A stretch of 64,000 nucleotides of DNA, from NCBI GenBank assembly GCA_963665265.2, contig OY762224.2:3844001-3908000 (forward strand). Direction: 5' to 3'. Made by a program: the position numbers and the translations under genes. The notes beneath the pieces are model-generated. The model saw only the letters and a program-made list of their open reading frames with translations, was not told where the DNA came from and ran no database searches. Below, in pieces: positions 51,932 through 62,000 of the stretch. This stretch comes from CAXXHQ01 sp963665265. GTDB lineage: Bacteria > Planctomycetota > Planctomycetia > Pirellulales > Thermoguttaceae. Within the stretch, counting starts at the first letter, position 1; every line of letters starts with the position of its first letter.

Positions 51932-53089
51932 TCACTTTCGCATGCAGGCGACGATAGCGTTCAACTCCTCGATGACGCGAGGGATGATTTCGTCGTAGGA
52001 GAACGAGCCGAGGAGCGTTTCGCCTTTTTTGAGATTGACGCTGCTAGCGCCGCACCAGAGCCCCAGGTCGGCGCGATCAGTTTCGCCCGGTCCGTTTACC
52101 CGACAGCCCATCACGGCGATGGAGACGGGAAAATCCTTGGCAAACAGAGTCGCCGCGCGAACTTGACGCGCCAAGTCGCAAAACCGGTCGTTTTCGACCC
52201 GCGAACAGCTCGGGCAACTAATAATTTCCAGTTTTTGCCCCGTCGCCGAATGATACTCTTCGGCCGAGTCGGCAAATTGGAGACGACCTTCTTCGACGTC
52301 GCAGATAATTTCGCAACCGGCCATGATTTCACGCCATTTTTCAGTTGCTGGAACGGTGAGCGAAACGCGAAGCGTATCGCCGATGCCCGCCGCGAGGAGC
52401 TTTTCAAAGGCCCAACGCGTTTTCTCGATTCCTTCCGGGGGCATTCCCGCCTCGGTCACGCCGAGATGCAACGGGACGTCGGGGCGCTCTTTGGCGAAGC
52501 GTCGGTTCAGTTCGACCACGGCCGTCGGCGACGATTCTTTGAGTGAAACGCAGTAGCGAGTGAATCCCAATTGATCGAGGAATTCGCAGTGGGCCAGCGC
52601 GCTGGCCAGCATGGGGCCTTGCGAATCGCCGGGCGCGAACTTTTCGCGGCAGGCCGGATCGACCGACCCGCTATTCACGCCGACGCGGAGCGCGCAATCA
52701 TGCTGGACGGCCGTATCGACGAGAAAACGAACCTTGTCTTGCCAAGGGCGTTCCGGCTCGAAGTGATAGAGATGCCCAGGATTGTAGCGAATTTTATTGA
52801 CCGACGGCGCGACTTCGGCCGCGAGTCGGTAATTCTCTTGCAAATCGACCGACAGATTGGCGTCGGTTTTGGCGCGGATTTTTTTAAGGGCGTCGGAATC
52901 GACTTTATTGTCGACGGCCAAGCGCACAATTCCCGCTCCCGCTTGAACGAGCTCTTTAATCGAAGCGACGGTCGCCTTCACGTCGGAAGTCTTCGTGGCG
53001 CACATACTTTGCACGACGATCGGATGTCCGAAGCCGATCGAGACCGAGCCGATCGTTACCGTTCGCGTTCGATTACGTTCCGTTGCCAT
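51932..53089 (-). CDS. ispG: 4-hydroxy-3-methylbut-2-enyl diphosphate synthase
   Basis: 385 residues. The TIM-barrel N-terminus has VVQSMCATKTSDVKATV, IRYNPGH and HLGVTEAG; the iron-sulfur domain has CPSCSR and GCRVNGPGE, giving the three cluster cysteines. It makes HMBPP in the non-mevalonate isoprenoid pathway and needs a [4Fe-4S] cluster, which the nearby iscS/iscA-type genes could supply. It is the short bacterial type without the plant-like insert. Confidence 0.97.
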   Translation of the reverse strand: MATERNRTRTVTIGSVSIGFGHPIVVQSMCATKTSDVKATVASIKELVQAGAGIVRLAVDNKVDSDALKKIRAKTDANLSVDLQENYRLAAEVAPSVNKIRYNPGHLYHFEPERPWQDKVRFLVDTAVQHDCALRVGVNSGSVDPACREKFAPGDSQGPMLASALAHCEFLDQLGFTRYCVSLKESSPTAVVELNRRFAKERPDVPLHLGVTEAGMPPEGIEKTRWAFEKLLAAGIGDTLRVSLTVPATEKWREIMAGCEIICDVEEGRLQFADSAEEYHSATGQKLEIISCPSCSRVENDRFCDLARQVRAATLFAKDFPVSIAVMGCRVNGPGETDRADLGLWCGASSVNLKKGETLLGSFSYDEIIPRVIEELNAIVACMRK

Positions 53090-53490
53090 CGTAGTGAATA
53101 TCCAGTCGGTTGTGCAATTGTCAAACTCCCCGGCATTTTACCGGCGAGCCGTATTTTTTCCCAGTTTCGCGTTTGGATCAATGCCAAAGCTCCCCCCCGA
53201 AACCAAAAGCTAATGAAAGGACGGAAAAAAAAATCCAATTCAAGCTAGAGAATCTACAGGAACTTTGCCGATAAAATCGCCGACGATGAGTTCGCCCCAA
53301 GGCCGCTCCGTCGGAAGCCTTGGCGAAAGCGTTACTTTTCCAAAGTTGGCCATTCAGCCGTAAGACAATGCAAGACAAGACGTTACAACCGAGAGAACTT
53401 CAAATCGCCGTAGCCGAAGCGACGCCGCAACTGGCGTTTTCGGTGCGACGAGGCAAGTCTTGCTCTCGATTCGGACGTTTTGGCGTCGCA
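53090..53490. other. Spacer between ispG and a lipoprotein gene
   Basis: An inverted repeat CCAAGGC (53297-53303) / GCCTTGG (53317-53323) is the only structure seen. The lipoprotein frame is open upstream to an ATG at 53320, but those residues do not look like a protein start. Confidence 0.45.
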
Positions 53491-54570
53491 ATGTCGCTCC
53501 GCTGGCTGATAATCCTGGGCTTCATCGGCAATTTGGTCGGTTGCTCGGTTTTACCGCAATTTGATCGCCAGCCGCAGGTTCACAATCCGTTTCCGCAGTT
53601 GTCGAAGGTGGCTGTCGCCCCGTTCTTCAATCTTTCGACGGAAGCGACGCTCGACGGCCGCAAAGTCGCCTTGGCCTATTTCAACGAACTGCAATCGGTG
53701 CCCGGCTTCGAAGTCGTTCCGGTGGGCGTGGTGGAAACCGCGATCCGCGAACGGCATCTCGATCTCCGTGGACCGGAAGACGCCCGAAAGTTGGCGCAGA
53801 TATTGAAGGTGGACGCCGTCGTGATCGGCGCGGTGACCGATTATTCGCCGTACTATCCGCCTCGGATAACAATGCAAGTGGAATGGTACGCGGCCAATCC
53901 GGGTTATCATCCGATTCCGCCGGGCTACGGTCTGCCGTGGGGAACGCCTGACGAAGGCGATATTCCCGCTCCGCTGGTCTTCGAAGCGGAAATGGCGTTG
54001 GCCAAGGCGCAGTTAAAAACGCAAACGCCGACGACTCCTATCGACGGACAAACCAGCGCGGCGAAAGACGCCGGCGCGAGGCAAGCAAGTTTCACGACTT
54101 CGGCCGAGCCGAAAAAAGAGTCGTCGGACGGTCGCTCGAAAGAGCAACTAGCAAACGCTTCTCAAACGATCGACGGGCGGCAGTCGTCGCAAAACGGTCA
54201 AGCTTCCGGCGAAACCGTTACAAACGCGCAAGCCTCTTTAAGCGGCGCCTCTTTACCGGCGAACTGGCCTGATCCGCACGGATTTATTCCGCCCGGACCG
54301 CAGGCGACGCCGCCGATGAGCGTTCCGTCGAACGCTCCAGTATTGCGTCACACAAAGACTTACATCGCCAACGACGGTGATTTTACGACGGCATTAGAGA
54401 GTTACTACAAGTTCCGCGACGACTCTCGTATGGGGGGATGGCAAAGCTATCTCCAACGCACCGACGACTTCATTCGCTTCTCTTGCCACATGCATATTAG
54501 CGAAATGCTGACGGCGCGAGGCGGAGCGGGCGAATCTCGATTGGTGGTTCGCTGGCCAAAACTCCGATAA
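53491..54570 (+). CDS. Putative lipoprotein with CsgG/GNA1162-like N-terminal domain
   Basis: 359 residues from ATG 53491, which starts a lipoprotein signal (LRWLIILGFIGNLVGC). The next 120 residues (VAVAPFFNLSTEATLDGRKVALAYFNELQ, FEVVPVGVVETAI, ILKVDAVVIGAVTDY) resemble the nucleotide-fold-like unit of CsgG and related outer-membrane lipoproteins. A Ser/Gln/Thr-rich disordered region follows, then a C-terminal YYKFRDDSRMGGWQSYLQRTDDFIRFSCHMHISEML conserved-looking block. An outer-membrane assembly role is possible but inferred. Confidence 0.7.
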   Translation: MSLRWLIILGFIGNLVGCSVLPQFDRQPQVHNPFPQLSKVAVAPFFNLSTEATLDGRKVALAYFNELQSVPGFEVVPVGVVETAIRERHLDLRGPEDARKLAQILKVDAVVIGAVTDYSPYYPPRITMQVEWYAANPGYHPIPPGYGLPWGTPDEGDIPAPLVFEAEMALAKAQLKTQTPTTPIDGQTSAAKDAGARQASFTTSAEPKKESSDGRSKEQLANASQTIDGRQSSQNGQASGETVTNAQASLSGASLPANWPDPHGFIPPGPQATPPMSVPSNAPVLRHTKTYIANDGDFTTALESYYKFRDDSRMGGWQSYLQRTDDFIRFSCHMHISEMLTARGGAGESRLVVRWPKLR

Positions 54571-54875
54571 CAGATGTAGAGGCTGGAACGAATCACCTGG
54601 AGTCGCGTGATTCGACGCCTGAGCGCCTCTCGCCGATTTTTTGTTTAAATCGGGACGGTGCGCGACGGCGAAGGAAAGTCCGTCGGATCGTGCGACTCCG
54701 CATCGGCCATCGCCGGAGGCGATGACGACAGAGGCGTGCGAATTTCTCGACGCTTAATGGATGCCGACAAAGCCGCATGACCGGACGGCGGGCGTCGTCG
54801 CTCGCAAAACGGTTGATTGGCGGCGTAGGTCCCGATTGGGGAAGCGGCGCTCGACGAATTTTGGAGAATACAACT
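54571..54875. other. Spacer with terminator before the 79-residue gene
   Basis: The terminator (54578-54645) lies at the start. The rest shows no gene or promoter I can name. Confidence 0.5.
54578..54645 (+). terminator. Rho-independent terminator of the lipoprotein gene
   Basis: Outer arms AGAGGC (54578-54583) and GCCTCT (54625-54630), inner perfect arms GAATCAC (54590-54596) and GTGATTC (54607-54613), then six T at 54637-54642. Confidence 0.7.
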
Positions 54876-55115
54876 GTGGGTCAGGATATCAACGTTTTAG
54901 CGTTGGTCAAAGGTTCGGAACGGTACGTCTTTCTTTATGATGACGAGAGCCGGGCCGAGACGCTGCGCACGCTCGGTCGTTACGCCTCCAATCCGGAGCT
55001 GAGTTTCACATGGTACGACGCGGCGGTGTTAAGCCAAAAGGTCCGCCAAGAATCGCAGAAATTCACGCCCCATCAACGCTTCGAGTTGCCGACCGCGCCC
55101 GACGAACTTTGTTAG
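54876..55115 (+). CDS. Small soluble protein, planctomycete-type hypothetical
   Basis: 79 residues from GTG 54876, with GGAGA 9 bases upstream; the open frame runs 33 codons further. INVLALVKGSERYVFLYDD and ETLRTLGRYASNPELSFTWYDAAVLSQKVRQ are compact and conserved-looking, ending in a Pro-rich tail. I believe similar short proteins occur in other planctomycetes but cannot name a domain. Function is unknown. It is 166 bases before the recombinase gene. Confidence 0.65.
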   Translation: MGQDINVLALVKGSERYVFLYDDESRAETLRTLGRYASNPELSFTWYDAAVLSQKVRQESQKFTPHQRFELPTAPDELC

Positions 55116-55281
55116 AAACAGGAAAGAATCGCAAATTGATTATTGCAAATCGTTAGTTGGAGGTTCGTTTACGACCTTCGCGTTTTTTGCAATTACAAAT
55201 TCCCATTAACCAATTTGCAATTGAGAATCGCCTCGCCTCAACGGCGATTCAACCGTTTCGCGGTTCTTGGGGATACGCCTT

Positions 55282-56181
55282 ATGCGAGCCGCCGTCGAAC
55301 GCTTTCTGCAATATCTTCGAGTCGAGCGAAACGCGTCCGACTACACGATCAAAAGCTATCGTGAGGATCTTGACGCGTTGGCCGACTATCTGGAGCAGTC
55401 GTCGGGCTACGAACCGAATCCGGCCGACGTGGCGGTTCTCGATCTACGCGGGTACGTGGCGGCGATGCATGAGTCGGGCTACGCCAAAGCTTCGATCGCC
55501 AGGCGTTTGGCTTCGATGCGAAGTTTTTTTCGTTTCGGCCAGCGTGAAGGGTGGACGAAGTCGAACCCGGCCAAGCCGCTCCGCAATCCGCGTAAGGGAC
55601 GCACTCTTCCGCACTTTCTTTCGGCCGAAGATATCGGCCGACTGCTGCAAGCGCCGCCGGCGAACGAGCCGATGGGACTTCGCGATCGCGCCATTCTCGA
55701 AACGACCTACTCGGCGGGCCTCCGCGTGAGCGAAGTCGTCGGGCTAAACGACGGCGATCTTGATCTCGTCGAAGGGATCCTCCGCATCCGCGGAAAAGGA
55801 CGTCGCGAGCGACTTTCGCCCGTCGGCTCCTACGCCGTTCGCGCGATTCAACGTTGGCTGAAAGCGAGACGATTGCATCCGAAAATACCGGTCGGCCCGC
55901 AAGCGCCCGTGTTCGTCAACAAATTCGGCCGTCGTTTGACCACGCGAAGCGTCGCACGCATGCTGGAGAAGTATCTTAAACTAACCGGCCTCGACGCGCG
56001 GACTTCGCCGCATTCGCTCCGACACAGCTTCGCCACGCACCTGCTCGATCGCGGGGCCGACATCCGGAGCGTGCAAGAGCTATTGGGGCACAAAAGCCTC
56101 ATCACGACCCAGATCTACACGCACGTAAGCGCGGCGGCGCTCCGAAAAATCTACGAGAAAGCCCATCCGCGGGCGAAGTGA
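55282..56181 (+). CDS. Tyrosine recombinase XerC/XerD family
   Basis: 299 residues, the normal length. The N-terminal SAM-like domain (1-95) precedes the catalytic domain with Arg in GLRVSEV, Lys in GKGRRER, H-x2-R in HSLRHSFATHLLDRG, His in LGHKSLITTQ and the nucleophile Tyr in IYTHVS. Xer proteins resolve chromosome dimers at dif; the full length, normal context and lack of flanking repeats point to the housekeeping enzyme, not an integron or phage integrase. XerC and XerD cannot be separated from one copy. Confidence 0.93.
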   Translation: MRAAVERFLQYLRVERNASDYTIKSYREDLDALADYLEQSSGYEPNPADVAVLDLRGYVAAMHESGYAKASIARRLASMRSFFRFGQREGWTKSNPAKPLRNPRKGRTLPHFLSAEDIGRLLQAPPANEPMGLRDRAILETTYSAGLRVSEVVGLNDGDLDLVEGILRIRGKGRRERLSPVGSYAVRAIQRWLKARRLHPKIPVGPQAPVFVNKFGRRLTTRSVARMLEKYLKLTGLDARTSPHSLRHSFATHLLDRGADIRSVQELLGHKSLITTQIYTHVSAAALRKIYEKAHPRAK

Positions 56182-56546
56182 ACCGGCGCTTCGTCGGCGC
56201 TCGTTTCCATTCGGCGAATTCTCGCATTGATTCGGAATCCGCGTGAATCTCTTGCCGTTCCTCCGGTTCGCCTCAGGCGCCAAGCGCGTGGAGTAGGCGC
56301 TTGGCTCGAAGTAGGTTTTATTACGCATTCGGCGGCGGCAATTTCGCTTTATTCTCTATCGTAATCTACTCTTTCTTGGCATATCGTCGCATGCGACGGA
56401 GCGTGGAGAATTTCTCCGACGCGCCGTAAGCGACATGCGCGTACCCAAAAACGACTTCGCGGAACGTATTGACGCCGCGGCCTTAGCGTGCGGCGTCGTT
56501 ATTGAACCGCCTTGCGATCGAAATACATTTTCACAGGGACGATCTC
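56182..56546. other. Spacer between the recombinase and the Cache receptor gene
   Basis: It carries a perfect hairpin at 56279-56305, and T-rich sequence near 56340-56380. I see no dif-like 28-base site that I could support. Confidence 0.5.
56279..56305 (+). terminator. Possible terminator after the recombinase gene
   Basis: GCCAAGCGC and GCGCTTGGC form a perfect 9-base stem with a 9-base loop; the T-run after it is weak. Confidence 0.4.
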
Positions 56547-57881
56547 GTGAAAAGCCCGACGTTCACGCATATCATCGGCAACCGCAGCATTCGTACGAAA
56601 TTGCTGCTCGGCTATTCGACCGCGTTCATAATGTTTTTCGCGGCGACCGCTTATGTGATTTATCCGACGATGCAAGACGCCATCGAGAAGAACGCCGAGA
56701 GCGAATTGAGAAATTCGACGAAAACCATTCTGAGCATGATTCAGACGACCTCGGACGCTTCGATGAAGAATTATCTTCGAGCCGCGGCCGAAAAAAACAA
56801 AGACATCGTAGAAGGGCTCTTCGCTCAATATAGACGAGGGGAATTAAGTCAGGAAGACGCCAAGCGTTTAGCCTCCAAAGTCCTTCTTAGCGAGCGGATC
56901 GGCGAAACGGGCTATTTCTACTGCGTAGACGGCTCCGGGGTTTTGCAGGTTCATCCGTTTCCGACCCTCGTCTCCACGGACGTCTCGCGTTACGACTTCG
57001 TCAAGGAGCAGTTAAGAAAGAAAGAAGGTTACGTAGAATACGAATGGCGTAATCCAGGCGAAGCGTCGGAGAGAATGAAAGCGATATATATGACCTATTT
57101 CAAGCCATGGGACTGGATCATATCCGCTTCGGCCTATCGTGACGAATTTTCGCAACTTGTGAACATCGAGAATTTCCGCAAAGAGATACTGTCGTTGCAA
57201 TTCGGCAAAACCGGCTATACGTACATCCTCAATTCAAACGGAGACGTAATCGTTCACCCGACGCTTTCCGGAAACGTCTCGAATACCACGGATTCGCAAG
57301 GGCGGCCCTTCATTCAAGAAATCTGCAAATTAAAGAGCGGAAAAATCGTTTACGACTGGCAAGGACCGAACGACTCGGCGCCGCGGGAAAAGTTAGTCGT
57401 ATTCGGATATATTCCGGCGTTTGATTGGATCGTGGTCTCGTCCTGCTACTCGGACGAGATATATTCTCCGTTAAAGAGCATTCGCCAAGCGATGATCTTC
57501 GCATTCATCGCTTCGCTGGTATTTGTTGTGGGGCTCACGGCCGCTTACTCGTCTTACTTCACTCGCAATTTCAAGAAGATCATTCGCGGATTCCACTCCG
57601 GGGCGAAGGGGGATTTTTCGGTTCGCATCGTTCGAGCCTCGAAAGACGAATTCGGGCGGTTGGCGGATTACTTCAACGAATTCATGGCCAAGCTCGATTC
57701 CTATAACCAATCGCTTCGACAGGAAATCGCCGAACGACGACAAACCGAGGAAACGCTTCAAAAACGCAACGAAGATCTCGAGCGTTTCGAAAAGCTCGTC
57801 GTCGGCCGAGAATTAAAAATGGTCGAACTTAAAAAACAAATCGCCGATTTGGAAGAGCAAATCACGATCATGGGGAGATGA
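56547..57881 (+). CDS. Double-Cache/HAMP membrane receptor without output domain
   Basis: 444 residues. Membrane segment 1 (about 17-38), an extracytoplasmic region with two Cache-like units (GETGYFYCVDGSGVLQVHP then GKTGYTYILNSNGDVIVHP, each followed by a W-D-W or F-D-W strand), membrane segment 2 (about 326-347), HAMP (350-398) and a C-terminal coiled coil (to 444). There is no kinase, cyclase or MCP domain. GTG 56547 has AGGGA 8 bases before it; the frame is open to TTG 56502. It begins an operon with the dehydrogenase gene 4 bases on, so it probably signals through the downstream hybrid kinase. Confidence 0.8.
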   Translation: MKSPTFTHIIGNRSIRTKLLLGYSTAFIMFFAATAYVIYPTMQDAIEKNAESELRNSTKTILSMIQTTSDASMKNYLRAAAEKNKDIVEGLFAQYRRGELSQEDAKRLASKVLLSERIGETGYFYCVDGSGVLQVHPFPTLVSTDVSRYDFVKEQLRKKEGYVEYEWRNPGEASERMKAIYMTYFKPWDWIISASAYRDEFSQLVNIENFRKEILSLQFGKTGYTYILNSNGDVIVHPTLSGNVSNTTDSQGRPFIQEICKLKSGKIVYDWQGPNDSAPREKLVVFGYIPAFDWIVVSSCYSDEIYSPLKSIRQAMIFAFIASLVFVVGLTAAYSSYFTRNFKKIIRGFHSGAKGDFSVRIVRASKDEFGRLADYFNEFMAKLDSYNQSLRQEIAERRQTEETLQKRNEDLERFEKLVVGRELKMVELKKQIADLEEQITIMGR

Positions 57882-57885
57882 TTCG

Positions 57886-59052
57886 ATGAACGAGCGTCAG
57901 CAAGCGGAATTACGTAAATTCGTGGCGCCGGAATTCGTATACGGCATTGGGGCGATTTCGCTCGTCGGTCGATATGCGCGAAACTTCGGCGCAAAAAAAG
58001 CGTTAATCGTCACCGACCCCGGTTTAGTTGAATCCGGTTGGGTACGGAAAGCGGTAGGTTACCTCGACATCGAAGGAGTGCGTTCGGCGGTGTTTCAAGA
58101 GGTGACCCCGAACCCGAAAGATCACGAAGTAATGTCGGGGGTACGTTTTTACGCGGACTCAGGATGCGACGTGATTATCGCCGTGGGGGGCGGCAGCACG
58201 ATGGACTGCGCAAAGTGCATCGGCATAGCCCACGCCAATCGAAAAGGTCCGCTCGAATTTGAAGGCGTCGACGAAGTGGAAATGCCGGGCCCTCCGCTGA
58301 TTTGCGTGCCGACGACGGCCGGGACTTCGGCCGACGTCTCCCAATTCGCCATCGTCACCGATTCGACGCGAATGGTGAAAGTCGCCGTGATCAGCAAAAC
58401 GGTGGTGCCCGACGTGGCGTTGATCGATCCGGAGACTACGACGACGATGCCGGCCGACTTGACCGCCGCGACGGGAATTGACGCATTGGTCCACGCGATC
58501 GAAGCTTACGTGTCGAACGCCAATTCGCCGATCACCGATTTGCATGCGTTGGCCGCCGTCCCGCTTATAACGCAAAACCTTCAATCGGCGATCGCCGCTC
58601 CGCGCGACCTGGAGCCAAGATCCAAGATGACGCAAGGGAGTTTGTTCGCGGGGTTGGCGTTTTCCAACGCGAGTTTGGGACTGGTCCACGCCATGGCGCA
58701 CAGTCTCGGCGGCTTGCTGAACCTCCCTCACGGGGAATGCAATGCGGTTCTTCTCGATCATGTGGTCGATTTCAATTACGAAGCAGTACCGGCGCGTTAC
58801 GATCGAATCGCATCGGCGATGGGGGTTGCGATCGAGGAATCGGCTCCCGAAAAACGCAAGTCGGCGTTGCTCAACGCGATCGTTCGACTGCGGGAAAAGG
58901 CCGGCATCAAGAGGACCGTAGGAACGATGGGAGTCGCGAAAAAGGACATTCCTCAATTGGCGATTAACGCCTTTAACGATCCTTGCATGGCGACGAATCC
59001 GCGCAAGGCAACGGTTGAAGAAATTGAGAAGCTATATGAACGAGCGCTCTGA
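57886..59052 (+). CDS. ErcA-like iron-containing alcohol dehydrogenase
   Basis: 388 residues. NAD site VGGGSTMDCAK, PTTAGTSADVSQFAIVTD, and iron ligands in ATGIDALVHAIEAY (Asp, His), VHAMAHSLGG and LPHGECNAVLL. The ADVSQFAIV and NPHGECN-like stretches match ErcA of Pseudomonas more than the usual FucO/AdhE type. ErcA sits in a regulatory circuit with ErcS-type hybrid kinases in ethanol oxidation, and here too a hybrid kinase follows, overlapping by 17 bases. It may be a sensor component rather than, or as well as, a catabolic enzyme. Confidence 0.85.
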   Translation: MNERQQAELRKFVAPEFVYGIGAISLVGRYARNFGAKKALIVTDPGLVESGWVRKAVGYLDIEGVRSAVFQEVTPNPKDHEVMSGVRFYADSGCDVIIAVGGGSTMDCAKCIGIAHANRKGPLEFEGVDEVEMPGPPLICVPTTAGTSADVSQFAIVTDSTRMVKVAVISKTVVPDVALIDPETTTTMPADLTAATGIDALVHAIEAYVSNANSPITDLHALAAVPLITQNLQSAIAAPRDLEPRSKMTQGSLFAGLAFSNASLGLVHAMAHSLGGLLNLPHGECNAVLLDHVVDFNYEAVPARYDRIASAMGVAIEESAPEKRKSALLNAIVRLREKAGIKRTVGTMGVAKKDIPQLAINAFNDPCMATNPRKATVEEIEKLYERAL

Positions 59053-62000
59053 ACACGAAAGAACGCAACAAGCTCTGCGCGATAAGATTATCGGGCTGGG
59101 CGACCGATCGCTTCGGAAAAGCTACTATCCGCAGCTTCAAGAAAGGCTTGAAGAGACGGAGAAGAGTCGCAATTTCTTGGCGGAGAAATCGGCCGCCCTG
59201 TTGAACATGCTTGAGGACTTGGAGGAAACTAAAAAAGGCTTGACTGAAAGCCAATCCCAATATCGTTCTCTAGTCGAGAATCTGAGCGACGCGATCTTCA
59301 GTTTGGATATGAAGGGAAACGTCGCTTACATCAGTCCGATCATCGAAAATCTTACGGGTAAACCCCCGGAGTACTACGCGGGCCGACGCTTCGCCGAGAT
59401 CATCGCCGCCGAAGACATGCACTTGCTAATCGATTGTTTTAAACGGGCCCTCGGCGGAGAAGAGACGTTTCTTGAATTCCCGCTAGCCACGGACGACGGC
59501 TCCAGAAAACATGTTCGCCTCTCCTGCCGCTCACGCAAGGAAAATGGCCGAATCGTCGGCTTGACCGGAGTGCTTAGCGATGTTACTCGAAGCAAAGAAG
59601 CGGAGGATTCGTTGCTCCGCACGAATCGAGAATTGCGGGCGATCAGCAATTGCAACCAATCGCTGATGCGAGCTCAAGATGAACGCACTCTTCTGCAAAC
59701 GATATGCGACATCGTATGTAACGAGGCGGGCTACGCTTCAGCATGGGTCGGCTATGTTGACGGCGAAAAGAACGAGTCTATATCCACGGTCGTCCAAGCG
59801 GGACAAGAATATCATGGCTCTTCGCATAATCAGCTTCGCTTGACTAACGGCGAAAATCGAAGCGATCCGACCGTTCAAGCGGTACGACTCGGCAAAGCCG
59901 TATGCGTTCAAGACATGTCCCTTTGCTCGGAATCGGCTTCTTGGGTATCGGAGGAGTTGGAGCGAGGATACCGCTCGAAGATAGCTCTTCCGCTGAAAGA
60001 CGAACTCGCTGCGACGTTCGGCGTATTGACGATATATTCCGCCGAGGCGAACGCATTCGCGCCGCCGGAAATCCGTCTCCTCGAAGAGTTATCGGGAGAC
60101 TTGGCGTACGGAATTTGCGCGCAACGAAACCGCGACGAAGTGAAACGAGCCGAGCAGGAGCGCCAAACCCATCTCTGGTTCCTTGAAAGTATGGAGGCGG
60201 TGAACGTCGCAATCCAGGGAGCGAGCGACCTGGAGTCGATGCTAAATGAAGTATTAGAGGTCGCTCTCGCGATATTCCGCTGTCATCGAGCGTCTCTGGG
60301 ATATCCTTGCAGCGAGGGAGAGGAAACATGTCGGATCGCTCATGAACGCACTCATCCGGAATATCCGGGCGCGCTTCTTAAGGGCGAGTGCATTCGGCAA
60401 ACGACGCGTCGGACGGAACTTCAACGCCGATTGCTTTCGTCGAACAGACCGGTTTCAATCGGTCCGGCCGACGTCGCAGGATTTGATTTTGAGATCTTAC
60501 CGGAAATGAGGACGGATTACGGAATTCAATCGGCCTTGATGACGGCGATTTATCCGAAGGGCGATAAACCATATCAATTCGGGCTGCACCAATGCGATTC
60601 GCCTCGGGTTTGGAGCGACGACGAGAAGGCGTTATTCGAGGCGATCGGACAGCGATTGACGGACGGACTGACAAGCATGCTCTCCTTCCGCAATCTTCAA
60701 GCCAGCGAAGAGAAGTATCGACGGATTGTCGATACCGCTTCGGAAGGAATATGCGAAATCGACTCGCAATCGACCATCACGTTCGTGAACGAGAAGATGG
60801 CGAAGATGCTAGGGTACGAGGCGAGTGAAATAATCGGAAGCGCTCTGACGACGTTGCTTTTCGAAGGCGACGCGGATGAGCATTATCGGCGAATGGAGGC
60901 GAGACGTCGAGGGCTGTCGGATAATTATGAGCGGCGACTGCGGCGAAAGGACGGTCAGGCGGTGTGGGTTCTCGTCTCCGCGTCTCCAATATTCGACCAA
61001 GACGGACGCGTGATCGGTTCGTTCGCGATGCATACCGACATCACTGAGCGCAAGCAGGCGGAGGACGCCTTGCGCGATAGTTTGCTGCAGCTCGATGCCG
61101 CGCAAAAGACGGCGAAAATCGGGTTCTGGAACTTGCGTTTGGCCGACAAGCGAATCGAATGGTCGTCCGGATTAAAAGCGATATTTGAAATTGCGTCGGA
61201 TGATCCCGCCCCGACGCTCGAAGAGTTCCTCGATTACGTGCATGACGAAGACAAGGATTTTATCGCCAATCAAATACTCTTGCATTTGGCCTCTCTCGAC
61301 GATTCGGCTCTTTCGTATCGTTATCGAATCGTTATGAAAGACGGCCGAACCAAATATCTGGAGCATTTCGGACGAAAGAAATATGACGCTCAAGGAGTCG
61401 TCGTCGATATTTATGGGGCCGTTCAAGACATTTCCGAACGCATGCAAGCCGAGCAAGCCCTCCTCGAAGAACAGTCCCTTACCAACGCCTTGATTGACGG
61501 TCTTCCCGGCATTTTCTATCTCTACTCCTATCCCGAGTTACGGCTCCTTCGTTGGAACAAAAACCACGAAACGCAACTGGGATATACTCACGATGACCTC
61601 GTCAATCGGTCGGTCACCGATTGGCATTTAAATGAAGCTAAAGCGGCGGTTCTCGCGGCCGCGGAAATCGCGATGAAGACCGGGCAGAATCAGGTCGAAA
61701 CGCCTCTGTTGGCAAAAGACGGAAGTAAAGTTCCGTTCCTCTTGACCGGGGTGAAACTGGAAACGCAAGGAAAACAATATCTTTTGGGCGTAGGAATAGA
61801 CGTCACCAATCAGAAGCGAGCCGAAACCGCCCGGAATGAAAGCGAGCAACGCTTCCAAAGACTGCTTGAGTGTCTTCCCATGCCGATCGCTTGCACGAAC
61901 CACGAAGGCAAAGTCACATTTTGGAACGACCGCTTCACCAAAGAGTTCGGCTATACCGGCGATGACGTCTCCGACATCTCGCAATGGTGGACCGCGGCCT

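Noticed and set aside
53320..53490. N-terminal extension of the lipoprotein gene
   Set aside because: The extra 57 residues are not signal-like and would bury the lipobox; ATG 53491 gives a clean lipoprotein signal.
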